DNA of 64,000 bases, from contig CANMQH010000001.1 of NCBI GenBank assembly GCA_947499935.1, positions 62,001 through 126,000 on the forward strand. The letters are read 5' to 3'. Of the stretch, positions 10,601-17,932 are shown one piece after another. The notes below the pieces were generated by a model. It was not told the DNA's origin. It was given only the letters and a program-made list of their open reading frames with translations, and did not search any database. The translations under genes and the position numbers were made by a program. Each line of letters starts with the position of its first letter. The first letter of the stretch is position 1. This DNA is from an uncultured Algibacter sp. Lineage in GTDB: Bacteria; Bacteroidota; Bacteroidia; Flavobacteriales; Flavobacteriaceae.

Positions 10601-11917
10601 ACATACTCAGAAAATAATGGTATATTTTTGCCAGGATATTTACAAACACCAGGGTTTATAGGAACTTTAAAGCCCACGGTGGGCTTTACATTTGGTAGCC
10701 AGAGCGATGTGCGTCAATTGGCAGCCAGGCGAGGTTGGTTAACATCATTTCAAGAATTTAATCAACAGTATACATCAACAAATACAAAACAGTTAGACAT
10801 ATCGGCAAGTTTAGAACCTGTAAAAGATTTAAAAATAGACCTTGTTGGAAACAGAACGTATTTTGAAAATTTCACGGAGAATTATAGAGTGACCGATGGT
10901 GTTTATAATGGTTTAACGGGGAATACGTTTGGTAATTTTAATATTTCAACAATTTTAATTAAAACAGCTTTTAGTCAAAGTGACGATATTGCATCAGTGC
11001 CTTTTGATGAGCTTCGGTCTAATCGTTTAAAAATTGCAAACAGGCTCGCTGAAAAATTCTATAGAAATGATACTTTTGCTAGAGATGCTGAAGGATTTCC
11101 TATAGGTTTTGGTAAAAACAATCAAAAAGTATTGTTACCATCATTTTTAGCAGCTTATACTGGACAAGATGCCAATAAAGTAAGTACTAATGCTTTTAGA
11201 AGTTTTCCTATACCAAACTGGGATATAAAATACTCAGGCTTTATGAAGTTTAAGTGGTTTAAAAAGCGTTTTAAACGTTTTTCGGTAACGCATGGTTATC
11301 GTTCTGCTTATACCATTAATCAATTTCAAACCAATTTAGACTTTAGTGCCGCAAATCCAAGTCTTCCCATTAGTCTTCAAGAAGAAACTGTAGATCAATC
11401 AGGGAATTTTAAGAATGAGCGTATTATAAGTAATATTAATTTATCTGAGATGTTTAGTCCATTGGTTAGATTGGATTTTGAAATGAAAAACTCCGTTAAA
11501 ATACTTGCTGAAGTTAGAAAAGATAGATTACTATCATTGAGTTTTGATAATAATTTGTTAACCGAAATCCAGGGGAACGAGTATATATTAGGTCTTGGAT
11601 ATAGAATTAAAGACTTAAAAATCCGTTCTAAATTGGCGGGTCCTAAAAAACGTATTGTTAGTGATTTAAATATGAAAGCCGATATTTCTGTTAGAGATAA
11701 TAAAACCATAGTGAGATATCTAGATTTAGAAAACAATCAAATTACATCAGGGCAAACTATTTGGGGTGTAAAATACTCGGCAGATTATGCTTTTAGTAAG
11801 AACTTGACGGGGATTTTCTATTTTGATTATACGTTTTCAGATTATGCTATTTCAACAGCATTTCCGCAAACTACTATTCGCTCTGGGTTTACTGTTCGAT
11901 ATAATTTTGGAAATTAA
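4649..11917 (+). CDS. sprA: Type IX secretion system outer-membrane translocon SprA (Sov)
   Basis: SprA is the giant 36-strand beta-barrel through which T9SS cargo and gliding adhesins cross the outer membrane. The product has 2422 residues, close to the roughly 2400 known for Flavobacterium SprA. It starts with a basic, hydrophobic signal segment cleaved near SAWSQ (about 36). Long beta-rich stretches follow, with recurrent Tyr/Asn/Arg and acidic loops, ending in a final aromatic-rich strand (SGFTVRYNFGN). A Lys/Pro/Ala-rich loop lies around residues 1935-1970. The start is a TTG at 4649; the first in-frame ATG (4736, residue 30) would delete most of the signal peptide. Base composition matches the neighbours. 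With remB, the PorG-like gene and a PorP/SprF gene in this window, it indicates a T9SS-positive and probably gliding organism. Confidence 0.95.
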   Translation: MNSTKLKLDTLYKRYHIKRNRGVFLVFLCMFSLSAWSQQPVVQDSVKTGFNLGEIKAPDPDSVESKYTYDPLTNRYIYTQKIGSYNIKYPIILTPKEYEEFVARENLRSYYKEKINAFDGKKEGAEEARKNLLPEFYVKSDFFETIFGGNTIEVIPQGSVEMDLGVLFSKQDNPSFSPRQRSNFTFDFDQRISLSLLGKVGTRLQVTANYDTQSTFDFQQLVKLEYTPTEDDIIQKIEVGNVSMPLNSSLITGAQSLFGVKAQLQFGKTTVTGVFSEQKSQSNTVIAQGGGTLEEFDLFIRDYDENRHFYLAQYFKDNYDESLKNYPFINNRGLQITRIEVWITNRSNRTDNVRNIVALQDLGESESLNANLSILAPGPFPDNSNNAYDPTNIDGTGASSQINQSIRDIATVEAGIEVANTSEGIDFAKLENARKLNQGQEYTLNSELGYISLNQRLNNDEVLAVAFQYTINGNVFQVGEFANDGVEATDVNNNAQGDVTSVVNSTLVLKMLKSSLTDVNQPVWDLMMKNIYDTGAFNLSQDDFSLNIFYNEASSLNFIEPVGDNFALDVNGNPVVDGTTNEDDKIQNLSLLRVFNLDKLNFNGDPQPKGDGFFDFVSGITVIPQNGKIVFTSAEPFGEYLFNILGGGNYNDVASFNPDQQKYVYDILYSSTKTAALEEVEKNKFKLKGRYKSTGGDGIPIGSFNVPRGSVRVTAGGRVLVEGIDYTVNYQLGRVQILDEALKASNTPIQVSTENNAIFGQQTRRFTGLNVEHKFNENFVLGATLLNLNERPITQKANFGSEPINNTIFGVNGNYSTKVPFLTRLANKLPNIDTDVESNLSVRGEFAYLAPGAPKGTNFNGEATSYVDDFEGSQNGIDLRSQQSWFLSSRPLELNGTDAFDVNNMTNGYDRALLNWYTIDPIFYSSRRPDGISDEDISGLYTSRVFINELFPERDIVQGQNSVIFTLDLAYYPQERGPYNLDPDAADGISTTEAANESWAGITRELTSTDFEQQNVEYIEFWLQDPFQETTTNTGGKLIFNLGNISEDVVRDGRKLYENGLPKDGNVSLLPTTDWGTVVPQNQSLVYTFDSTGEERTNQDVGYDGYDDAEEIAQFGTAFGDDPSNDNYAYFLNADGDIFDRYKRFNGVQGNTPDTFSTTNRSANTEPDAEDINGDNTMNTINSYFEYELDITPAMLNINNPFIVDTKNVEEVSGRNARRLPNGETVNPRWYLFRIPVENETRKAVGNISDLRSIRFVRMYLKDFVEPTFFRFGTLDLVRSDWRRYTQTLDDNPIGLGDEDTEFSLGIVGTIENEGSYVSPPSVVPEELFNNNTVVRQNEQSLVANVCDLEPEDSRGAFKNISIDMRQYKRLRMFIHAQEGDNAGFPDDNGLVGFIRMGNDFTDNYYQIEIPLRKSDKNSSDVNEVWPTENEINISLDVLGKIKAKIIANNPNPGEATFFNVEGDAVSDNPVGEFSAHQFGRQRVAIKGNPNFGDIRTLMVGVKNPSAAADVCAQVWFNELRLSDLDNEGGWAAVISMDSNIADFMNITATGRQSTTGFGSLEQGPSQRSLQDVKQYDVVTNINIGQLLPKKWGIQLPFNYGQGEELITPKYDQFFKDLTLESRLDAAENREEEDQIRQQSEDYTKRQSINFIGVRKTRTTDAKPRFYDVENLTLNYSYNKVEHRDFEIEKSVNKTVRIGANYAHNFNPVTIEPFKKNDSLFTGKYWKILKDFNLNLLPTSFTVSTDINRQFNRQKFRGDPDVSADSRNIDIQELFRRNYTLDFQYAINYNLTNSLQFNFTAANNNIVRNYFVDNDLIAGEQDDSLDVWNGLLDVGDPNRQTQNLGITYQLPINKIPTFSFIDATYQYTGNFQWQKGSDLFGNLEVDVADPNNPGSTITQNVNLGNTVQNSNVHNISASLDMNRFYKHIGLVKKPIRRVRKAKPAAGPPGAKKKKDAPKAKKSKATIKLLNAGIGLLTSVKRIQATYSENNGIFLPGYLQTPGFIGTLKPTVGFTFGSQSDVRQLAARRGWLTSFQEFNQQYTSTNTKQLDISASLEPVKDLKIDLVGNRTYFENFTENYRVTDGVYNGLTGNTFGNFNISTILIKTAFSQSDDIASVPFDELRSNRLKIANRLAEKFYRNDTFARDAEGFPIGFGKNNQKVLLPSFLAAYTGQDANKVSTNAFRSFPIPNWDIKYSGFMKFKWFKKRFKRFSVTHGYRSAYTINQFQTNLDFSAANPSLPISLQEETVDQSGNFKNERIISNINLSEMFSPLVRLDFEMKNSVKILAEVRKDRLLSLSFDNNLLTEIQGNEYILGLGYRIKDLKIRSKLAGPKKRIVSDLNMKADISVRDNKTIVRYLDLENNQITSGQTIWGVKYSADYAFSKNLTGIFYFDYTFSDYAISTAFPQTTIRSGFTVRYNFGN

Positions 11918-11973
11918 TAATTATAGGTAATGTTTGACAATTAAATTTATTCCAAGTTTAATTCATATAACAA

Positions 11974-12004
11974 TTTGAATTTAGGATTTGAATAAATACA
12001 TTTG
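11974..12004 (+). promoter_or_regulatory. Full Bacteroidota promoter for gcvH
   Basis: TTTG at 11974-11977, a 19-base spacer, then TACATTTG at 11997-12004. This matches the TTTG-N19/21-TAnnTTTG consensus. The gcvH ATG lies 26 bases downstream. Confidence 0.65.
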
Positions 12005-12030
12005 CTGCAAAATAATTTAAATAATTAATT

Positions 12031-12411
12031 ATGAATATACCAGCAGAATTAAAATATACAAAAGATCACGAGTGGATTAAGATAGATGGTGATGTGGCAA
12101 CAATAGGCATTACAGATTTTGCTCAGAGTGAATTAGGTGATATTGTTTATGTAGAAGTAGAAACACTTGATGAAACACTAGAAGCTGAAGAGATTTTTGG
12201 AACTGTAGAGGCTGTTAAAACAGTATCAGACTTGTTTTTACCATTATCTGGAGAAATTATAGAATTTAATGAGTCTTTAGAGGATGAGCCTGAAAAAGTA
12301 AATTCTGACCCTTATGGCGCTGGTTGGATGATAAAAGTTAAATGTTCCGACCTTTCTCAAATAGAAGGTCTTATGTCTGCAAACGATTACAATACACTTA
12401 TAGGTGCTTAA
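12031..12411 (+). CDS. gcvH: Glycine cleavage system H protein
   Basis: The lipoyl-carrying shuttle protein of glycine decarboxylation, passing the aminomethyl group between the P, T and L proteins in the cytosol. At 126 residues it has the normal length. The lipoylation site is GTVEAVKTVSDLFLP with Lys63. The family pattern KYTKDHEWI near the N-terminus and DPYGAGWMIKV near the C-terminus are also clear. The genes for P, T and L proteins are not in the window. A good promoter lies directly upstream, and the stop codon overlaps the GTG start of the VanZ-like gene. Confidence 0.97.
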   Translation: MNIPAELKYTKDHEWIKIDGDVATIGITDFAQSELGDIVYVEVETLDETLEAEEIFGTVEAVKTVSDLFLPLSGEIIEFNESLEDEPEKVNSDPYGAGWMIKVKCSDLSQIEGLMSANDYNTLIGA

Positions 12412-12781
12412 AAAAATAGTATTTATAAGTACTGTATTATATACAACAGCATTATTAGTAGCATCGTTAATGACGTTGCATAAAGTACCAAGTCTTGGTG
12501 TAGCGTTTAGCGATAAAGTGTATCATTTTGGAGCTTACTTTGTTTTAACGTTGTTGTGGTTTGCTACTTTTTTACTCGTTTTTAAATGTGTTAAAAAACA
12601 CGCTATTTTCTATGCTGTAATTTTAGCCGTGATATTTGGTATAATTATTGAAATGTTACAAGGTGCATACACAGTATCAAGAGCATATGATATTTATGAT
12701 ATGATGGCAAATACTATGGGAGCCTTATTAGCATCCATAATATTATGGTTTAATAAAAACGCAGACATTAAAAACTCTTAA
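12404..12781 (+). CDS. VanZ-like family membrane protein
   Basis: A 125-residue protein with about four hydrophobic helices (roughly 5-22, 42-62, 66-86, 103-117). It carries the VanZ-family pattern DKVYHFGAYFVL and, later, DIYDMMANTMGALLA. VanZ of enterococci gives low teicoplanin resistance, but most family members have no known function; this one should be named only by family. The GTG start at 12404 overlaps the end of gcvH by 8 bases, implying translational coupling. The gcvH-vanZ-tonB-remB order is the same as in Flavobacterium johnsoniae, as far as I recall. Confidence 0.75.
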   Translation: MLKKIVFISTVLYTTALLVASLMTLHKVPSLGVAFSDKVYHFGAYFVLTLLWFATFLLVFKCVKKHAIFYAVILAVIFGIIIEMLQGAYTVSRAYDIYDMMANTMGALLASIILWFNKNADIKNS

Positions 12782-12842
12782 AACACTTGCTTTTTTGACA
12801 AATAAATAGTTATTTTAGCAATCTTGATAAATGATTTAAATT

Positions 12843-13562
12843 ATGGAACTTAAAAAAAATCCCAAAGCCAATGTTGGTCGTAATAGCTCATTATACTTTG
12901 CTATTGGACTTGCGCTCATGTTATTTTTAGTAAACTTTGCAATAAATCACAAAACTTATGACAGATCGGTTGTTGATATAGGTGTAGTCGATATGGAAGA
13001 TGAGTTTGAAGAAGAAATTCCATTAACAAATCAAATACAGACACCACCGCCACCGCCACCGCCACCAGCAGCACCAGAAGTTATTGAGATTGTTGAAGAT
13101 GAGGTTGAGATAGAAGAAACTGTTATAGAATCTACTGAGGTTAATCAAGAAACAGAAATTGTTGAGGTAGAAGAAGTGGAAGTTGTAGAGGTAGAAGAAG
13201 ATATTGATGTGCCATTTTCAGTTATTGAGAACGTACCTGTTTTTCCAGGTTGTGAAAAAGGAAATAACAATCAGAAAAGAGATTGTATGTCTAAAAAAAT
13301 ATCTCAGTTTGTAAATAAAAAGTTTAATACAGATTTAGCTGGTGACTTAGGTTTATCTGGTAGACAACGTATAAACGTTATTTTTAAGATAGATAAAACA
13401 GGATCTATTACTGGTATTCGTGCAAGAGCACCACATCCAGGGTTAGAAAAAGAAGCAGCGCGTGTTATTGGTTTATTGCCAAAAATGAAACCAGGTAAGC
13501 AACGTGGTAAGCCTGTAAATGTTCCATATTCATTACCTATAATCTTTCAAGTTCAAGATTAA
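12843..13562 (+). CDS. tonB: Energy transducer TonB
   Basis: TonB couples the inner-membrane proton-motive force (via ExbB/ExbD) to TonB-dependent outer-membrane receptors. The 239 residues show the full design. One N-terminal transmembrane helix (about 17-36) is followed by a proline run of nine (around 67-75), a long acidic Glu/Val spacer (about 80-125) and a C-terminal TonB domain (about 128-239) with GRQRINVIFKIDKTGSITGI and the terminal VPYSLPIIFQV. The C-domain begins with PVFPGCE and has a second Cys 12 residues later (DCMSKK), a cysteine pair shared with three other genes in this window. exbB and exbD are not nearby. Two hairpin terminators follow. Confidence 0.9.
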   Translation: MELKKNPKANVGRNSSLYFAIGLALMLFLVNFAINHKTYDRSVVDIGVVDMEDEFEEEIPLTNQIQTPPPPPPPPAAPEVIEIVEDEVEIEETVIESTEVNQETEIVEVEEVEVVEVEEDIDVPFSVIENVPVFPGCEKGNNNQKRDCMSKKISQFVNKKFNTDLAGDLGLSGRQRINVIFKIDKTGSITGIRARAPHPGLEKEAARVIGLLPKMKPGKQRGKPVNVPYSLPIIFQVQD

Positions 13563-13582
13563 ATTAATTTATAAATTACTGT

Positions 13583-13607
13583 AAAAACCTCAGGTTTTGA
13601 GGTTTTT
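13583..13607 (+). terminator. Rho-independent terminator after tonB
   Basis: AAAAACCTCA (13583-13592) pairs with TGAGGTTTTT (13598-13607) across a 5-base loop, ending in the T-run. Confidence 0.75.
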
Positions 13608-13619
13608 AAATAAAATATA

Positions 13620-13650
13620 AAATCCCGTTACAATTTTTGTAACGGGATTT
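13620..13650 (+). terminator. Second terminator hairpin after tonB
   Basis: AAATCCCGTTACAA (13620-13633) pairs perfectly with TTGTAACGGGATTT (13637-13650), followed by CTTTTTT. It sits 12 bases after the first terminator, so the two tonB genes are well insulated from each other. Confidence 0.75.
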
Positions 13651-13709
13651 CTTTTTTGGTATGCTTATTGAGACTTTATCATAATATTAACATTTAAACT
13701 ATAATTATT

Positions 13710-14510
13710 ATGAGTAATCAAAAGAAGACTCACGAACTCATTCGGCAAAATGAGCAAATCGTGAAAAAATCACAAAAGCATGATGCTAATTTACAAAAAA
13801 ACTCAACCCTTTATTTTCAAATTGGGTTAATTGTGTGTTTACTGTCCGCTTATGGCTTGTTGGAGATGAATTTTGAGACAACATTACCTAAAGACTACAG
13901 TAGTGTTATGCATCTAACTGAAGTTGAAGAAATTTCAATTAAAAATTTCGATGTTTATGTAGAGCCTAAAGTTGAAGTTAAGCAACAACAGGTAAAGAAA
14001 GTACTTTTAATTGATGAGCCTAAAATAGTCGAAAACGATTATGTTATTAAAAAAGTTTTGGAGATAGATACTCCAGATACTCATCAACCAACTCAACCTA
14101 TTGATAGCCCAAATGCTATCCAAGTTGTTGAAAAACCAACTTTTGACGAGAAGGTCCCATTTATTATGATTCAAAACGCACCCATATATCCAGGTTGTGA
14201 AAGTAAAAAAAACAATGCTGCTAGAAAAAAGTGCATGTCTGAAAAAATAACCAAACTCATTCAAAAAAAGTTTAATGGGGGAGATATTGCTGTTGATAAT
14301 AATTTATCTGGTAGACAAAAAATAGATGTGCAGTTTACCATAGATAAAACAGGGCATGTTACAGATGTTAAAACAAGAGCACCACATCCAAAATTGGAAA
14401 AAGAAGCTTTGCGTGTTATTAACTTTATACCTAAAATGACACCAGGAAAACAGCGTGATAAAAATGTAGGTGTTATTTATACACTTCCTATTTTATTTGA
14501 TGTGCAATAA
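13710..14510 (+). CDS. TonB-family energy transducer, paralogue of the preceding gene
   Basis: This 266-residue protein has the same C-terminal TonB domain as its upstream neighbour. It shares PIYPGCESKKNN, KCMSEKI, NLSGRQKIDVQFTIDKTGHV and RAPHPKLEKEA; the two clearly arose by tandem duplication. One transmembrane helix lies at about 32-52 after a basic, Gln/Lys-rich N-terminus. The linker differs: no polyproline run and no Glu/Val spacer, but a Val/Lys/Asp-rich stretch with a few scattered prolines (about 70-145). A TonB without a stiff Pro-rich spacer may reach a different receptor set, or act in a related role. That is inference. It is bracketed by terminators and so is an independent unit. 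Confidence 0.85.
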   Translation: MSNQKKTHELIRQNEQIVKKSQKHDANLQKNSTLYFQIGLIVCLLSAYGLLEMNFETTLPKDYSSVMHLTEVEEISIKNFDVYVEPKVEVKQQQVKKVLLIDEPKIVENDYVIKKVLEIDTPDTHQPTQPIDSPNAIQVVEKPTFDEKVPFIMIQNAPIYPGCESKKNNAARKKCMSEKITKLIQKKFNGGDIAVDNNLSGRQKIDVQFTIDKTGHVTDVKTRAPHPKLEKEALRVINFIPKMTPGKQRDKNVGVIYTLPILFDVQ

Positions 14511-14539
14511 TTACGAGAACTAATAATTTTGTAAATTTT

Positions 14540-14570
14540 AAACCGTTATCTATTAAGATAGCGGTTTTTT
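14540..14570 (+). terminator. Rho-independent terminator after second tonB-like gene
   Basis: AAACCGTTATCT (14540-14551) pairs with AGATAGCGGTTT (14556-14567, one G-T wobble) and is followed by a T-run. Confidence 0.75.
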
Positions 14571-14687
14571 ATTGGCTTTATAAAAGATACTGAATGTGTT
14601 TTCTTTTTCAATTTGAATGTTTTCTCAGCCCAATGAATTTAAAAAAATATGGTATCTTTCAACCTTAAATTAACTTGCAAAGCTAAC

Positions 14688-16787
14688 ATGAAGCAATTCA
14701 TTGTCCTACTTCTATTTTTAGTTCAATATCATACTTATTCACAAGACCATTTTTTAACAGAGAAACCTCCCGTTTTTCAAAATTGTGATTCTATATCAAT
14801 ACATAAAATGCAGGCTTGTTTTGATGAGAATGTGTTTAATTTAATTTATAAAAATTTTAAAGTTCCAGAACAGATTTCTAAACAAAATTATAAAGGGGAA
14901 GTTGTAGTTCTTTTTGAGGTAGATACCACAGGGCAATTTAAGGTGATGTATACAGATGCATTATATAATGAGTTAAAAGATGAGGCAAAGCGTGTTTTTT
15001 CATTATTTCCACAAGTAAAACCAGCCACATATAATGGTAGAAACACCTATAAGCAATATACAATAGGGATTAAAATTCCTTTGGTAAATCAAGCGGTTAC
15101 TACAAAGGATTTGTCTGTTGTAAATGCCATATCAAAACAAGAAGCATTAGCAAAACAAGAATTTGATAGTGTAACAACAAGTCTTAAAGTTTTTGAAGAC
15201 AAAGCATTTGATAGTCAATTAAATATACAATTTACCCATAGTGATTATGCTAGATTTGATAGGCAAATGAATCTTGTTGGAACAAATAGCCATACAGCAT
15301 CAAAGCCTTTTGTTTACGAAGAAGTATCAAAATATTACGATTTTAAAGCTGAAAAGAAAACATTAGAAAAAGAAGCCGAAACTTGGGCAGGAAAAAAATT
15401 ATGGAATGAGCATCTAGTGCAATTACAAGGCAAAGATTATTGGTTTACCATAGATCCTATTTTAGATTTACAAACGGGTACAGATGCCGATGCCGATTTT
15501 AATTCTACATTTAATAATACCAGAGGGGTTTTAGTGCAAGGCGGTCTAGGTAAGAAACTAAATTTTTACGCTTCTATTTTTGAAAGTCAAGGGCGGTTTG
15601 CAGATTATGTAAATCGATACGCAGAAAGCTTAAAAGCCTTTGGGCCAGATCCAGCGATTATACCAGGGCGTGGTATCGCAAAACGTTTTAAAGATGATGC
15701 TTACGATTATCCTGTTGCAGAGGCATACTTATCGTATGCGCCATCTAAATTTTTTAATGTACAATTTGGACATGGTAAAAATTTTATAGGAGACGGATAT
15801 CGTTCTTTGTTGTTGAGTGATGTGGCTAGTCCACACCCATTTTTAAAATTAAACACCAAGTTTTGGAAAATAAAATATACCAATACATGGATGTGGCTTA
15901 AAGATGTTAGGCCAGAAGCTGTTGCCGATAAAGCATTTTTAACTAAATATATGGCTAACCATTATTTGAGTTGGAATGTTTCTAAGAAGTTAAATATAGG
16001 GTTATTTGAGTCGGTTTTATGGACAAATTCTAATGACAGAGGTTTTGATGTAAATTACCTAAACCCTATAATATTTTATAGAGCCATTGAGTTTGAAACA
16101 GGGCAAGGCGCAGGAAACGCATTATTGGGTGCTTCGGCTAAATATAAATGGAACGACCATGTTAATTTATACAGTCAGTTTATATTGGACGAATTTTCAC
16201 TAGGCGATGTAAAAGGAGGAGAAAAGAGTTGGAAAAATAAATTCGGGTATCAATTGGGGGTTAAATATTTTAATGCCTTTAAAATTGATAATTTAATGCT
16301 TCAGTTTGAATATAACAGAGTGAGACCTTACACATATTCGCATAATACTATTGTGCTTAATTATGCTCATAATAATCAATCTATGGCGCATTTATGGGGT
16401 GCTAACTTTAGCGAAGCTATTTTAATTGGGCGTTACCGTTATAAGCGTTGGTTTGCCGATGCAAAATTGATTTTTGGAACACGTGGCTTGGATTTTAACA
16501 ACGATACCGATAATTTTAATTACGGTGGTGATATTTTTAGAACAGAAGCAGATAGACCTTTTAATACAGGTATAGAAGTTGGGCAAGGGATAAAAACAAA
16601 AACGTTTAATGGTAATATACAAGCTGGTTACCTTATTAACTCTGCAACTAACTTAAAGATTTTTACAGATATTACCGTTAGAAATTTTAATCCTGATGCC
16701 ACTACAGATACAACTTTTAAAAATAACACGGTTTGGTTTAACTTTGGCGTAAGAACCGATTTATTTAACTGGTATTTTGATTTTTAA
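14688..16787 (+). CDS. remB: Gliding motility protein RemB (capsule-assembly Wzi-like barrel) with N-terminal TonB-like domain
   Basis: Starting at the ATG at 14688 gives a clean signal peptide (MKQFIVLLLFLVQYHTYSQ) and a 699-residue protein. An upstream in-frame ATG at 14649 would add a non-signal extension, and a TATCTTTC box overlaps it. Mature residues about 20-140 resemble the TonB C-terminal domain seen in the two upstream genes. They include PVFQNCD, a second Cys (QACFDEN), VVVLFEVDTTGQFKVM and TIGIKIPLV. The rest (about 190-699) is a beta-rich outer-membrane barrel of the capsule-assembly Wzi type, with motifs such as GHGKNFIGDGYRSL. RemB is named from a Flavobacterium johnsoniae gliding gene located a few genes after sprA, as here. 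Its biochemical role is not established. Confidence 0.8.
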   Translation: MKQFIVLLLFLVQYHTYSQDHFLTEKPPVFQNCDSISIHKMQACFDENVFNLIYKNFKVPEQISKQNYKGEVVVLFEVDTTGQFKVMYTDALYNELKDEAKRVFSLFPQVKPATYNGRNTYKQYTIGIKIPLVNQAVTTKDLSVVNAISKQEALAKQEFDSVTTSLKVFEDKAFDSQLNIQFTHSDYARFDRQMNLVGTNSHTASKPFVYEEVSKYYDFKAEKKTLEKEAETWAGKKLWNEHLVQLQGKDYWFTIDPILDLQTGTDADADFNSTFNNTRGVLVQGGLGKKLNFYASIFESQGRFADYVNRYAESLKAFGPDPAIIPGRGIAKRFKDDAYDYPVAEAYLSYAPSKFFNVQFGHGKNFIGDGYRSLLLSDVASPHPFLKLNTKFWKIKYTNTWMWLKDVRPEAVADKAFLTKYMANHYLSWNVSKKLNIGLFESVLWTNSNDRGFDVNYLNPIIFYRAIEFETGQGAGNALLGASAKYKWNDHVNLYSQFILDEFSLGDVKGGEKSWKNKFGYQLGVKYFNAFKIDNLMLQFEYNRVRPYTYSHNTIVLNYAHNNQSMAHLWGANFSEAILIGRYRYKRWFADAKLIFGTRGLDFNNDTDNFNYGGDIFRTEADRPFNTGIEVGQGIKTKTFNGNIQAGYLINSATNLKIFTDITVRNFNPDATTDTTFKNNTVWFNFGVRTDLFNWYFDF

Positions 16788-16811
16788 TAAAACTAAACAG
16801 TATTATTTTTC

Positions 16812-16910
16812 GCGTTAGGGATTGCAGTGAAAAGCCCACAGCGAGTGTGCGAGCGAGGACTTGTAACGTAAAGCCCGACACCGACCTTAGGAGGTGTAAC
16901 GCCCTAATTA
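16812..16910 (-). repeat. Dispersed intergenic repeat, copy 1 (GGGCGTTAC...CCCTAACGC)
   Basis: Read on the minus strand, this roughly 99-base unit starts with 41 bases identical to 42703-42743 and ends with the same 13 bases as 42805-42817 (CAATCCCTAACGC). The interior differs between copies. The ends (GCGTTA/TAACGC) are inverted with respect to each other, so the whole unit can fold back. It lies between the convergent remB and metallo-hydrolase genes. The last gene's TAG stop codon is formed by repeat sequence (CCCTAATTA side). Confidence 0.8.
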
Positions 16911-17785
16911 TTTAATTTCGTTTGTTTTAAACTTAAATAAAAAGTTCTTCGAATTTTTTCTGAGGTTATAAAATTCCAACTAAAACCTAAATCATCAAAA
17001 GTTTTGGTTAAGGCTGTATTGTTAGCAACGTCGTCTTCTGTTTTTCCATTTTCTATTTCGGTAGTTACTTTGTCTCTTAATGTTTCTAGCATCTTTAAGA
17101 AAAAAGTGTATTCTTTTTTATTGGATGGTTGTCCGTGTCCGGGGATAATTTTTGTATCATTGTCAATTAAAATTAATGCACGATTTGCAGCTTCTATATA
17201 ACCATTTACACTACCTCCGGAATTTAAATCGATGTATGGGTAACGTCCATTAAAATAGGTGTCTCCCGTGTGTAATACGTTACTGTTGGTAAAATATAGT
17301 AGCGCATCTCCATCGGTATGTGCATGTTCTACATGAAATATAAGCACTTGCTCATTATTCATGTAAATACTCATTTCGTTATTAAAAGTGATTACGGGTA
17401 GGTAGGCATCAGATTGGTTTTTATTGTCCTTAATGCGTTTGTATACATTATCATGTGCAATAATAGGGGTGTTTAGTTTTGAAATGTTTTCGTTACCACC
17501 AGTATGATCACCATGATGATGCGTATTTGCTAAAAACTTTATAGGTTTATCACTTATGGTTTTTATGGCTTCTAAAATTTTAGGCGTTAAAGGGGCAAAC
17601 TGACTATCTATCATTAAAATGCCATCGTTGCCAACAGAAATACCAATATTACCGCCTTGACCTTCTAGCATATATAATTGGTCGGTAAGTTTATGGATTT
17701 TAATGGTTACATCCTTGTTTTGGGAGACAGCCATGGTAAATAAACTTATTAAGAAAAGAGCAATGGTAGCTTTTAATATGTTCAT
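16904..17785 (-). CDS. Secreted metallo-beta-lactamase-fold hydrolase
   Basis: A 293-residue protein with a signal peptide (cleavage near AVSQ, about 21), so it acts in the periplasm or outside the cell. The zinc-binding motif THHHGDHTGG supplies His89, His91, Asp93 and His94. Further ligands are His156 in HAHTDGD, Asp175 in HTGDTYF and His217 in IPGHG. This is a complete binuclear MBL site of the glyoxalase II/B3-like type; the cysteine of B1 beta-lactamases is absent. The substrate cannot be told: proteins of this group include lactonases, lactamases and quinoprotein-relay hydrolases. The TAG stop lies inside the dispersed repeat. The gene stands alone, with no clear promoter box. Confidence 0.85.
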   Translation of the reverse strand: MNILKATIALFLISLFTMAVSQNKDVTIKIHKLTDQLYMLEGQGGNIGISVGNDGILMIDSQFAPLTPKILEAIKTISDKPIKFLANTHHHGDHTGGNENISKLNTPIIAHDNVYKRIKDNKNQSDAYLPVITFNNEMSIYMNNEQVLIFHVEHAHTDGDALLYFTNSNVLHTGDTYFNGRYPYIDLNSGGSVNGYIEAANRALILIDNDTKIIPGHGQPSNKKEYTFFLKMLETLRDKVTTEIENGKTEDDVANNTALTKTFDDLGFSWNFITSEKIRRTFYLSLKQTKLNN

Positions 17786-17866
17786 GAGGGTATAGATAAA
17801 AGGTGTTAATGAACTTATGGGTCGTTGGTAACAACAATAACTTTCAAAATTTACTAATAAAAAGCA

Positions 17867-17897
17867 TTGCTAAGAAAGCTTTAATGGAGTATCTTTG
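17867..17897 (+). promoter_or_regulatory. Promoter of the cytochrome oxidase operon
   Basis: TTG at 17867-17869, a 20-base spacer, then TATCTTTG at 17890-17897. The first gene of the operon starts 35 bases downstream. Confidence 0.65.
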
Positions 17898-17932
17898 CAC
17901 TCGCTTAGTAAAGCGAACAATTTGATAACGTA

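Noticed and set aside
14649-14687. Upstream ATG for remB
   Set aside because: It would put 13 residues before the signal peptide, and a TATCTTTC -7-like box overlaps it.
16904-17785. Beta-lactamase (antibiotic resistance) label for the MBL-fold gene
   Set aside because: The fold and metal ligands fit a broad hydrolase group. The B1 cysteine is missing and there is no specific sign of lactam binding.
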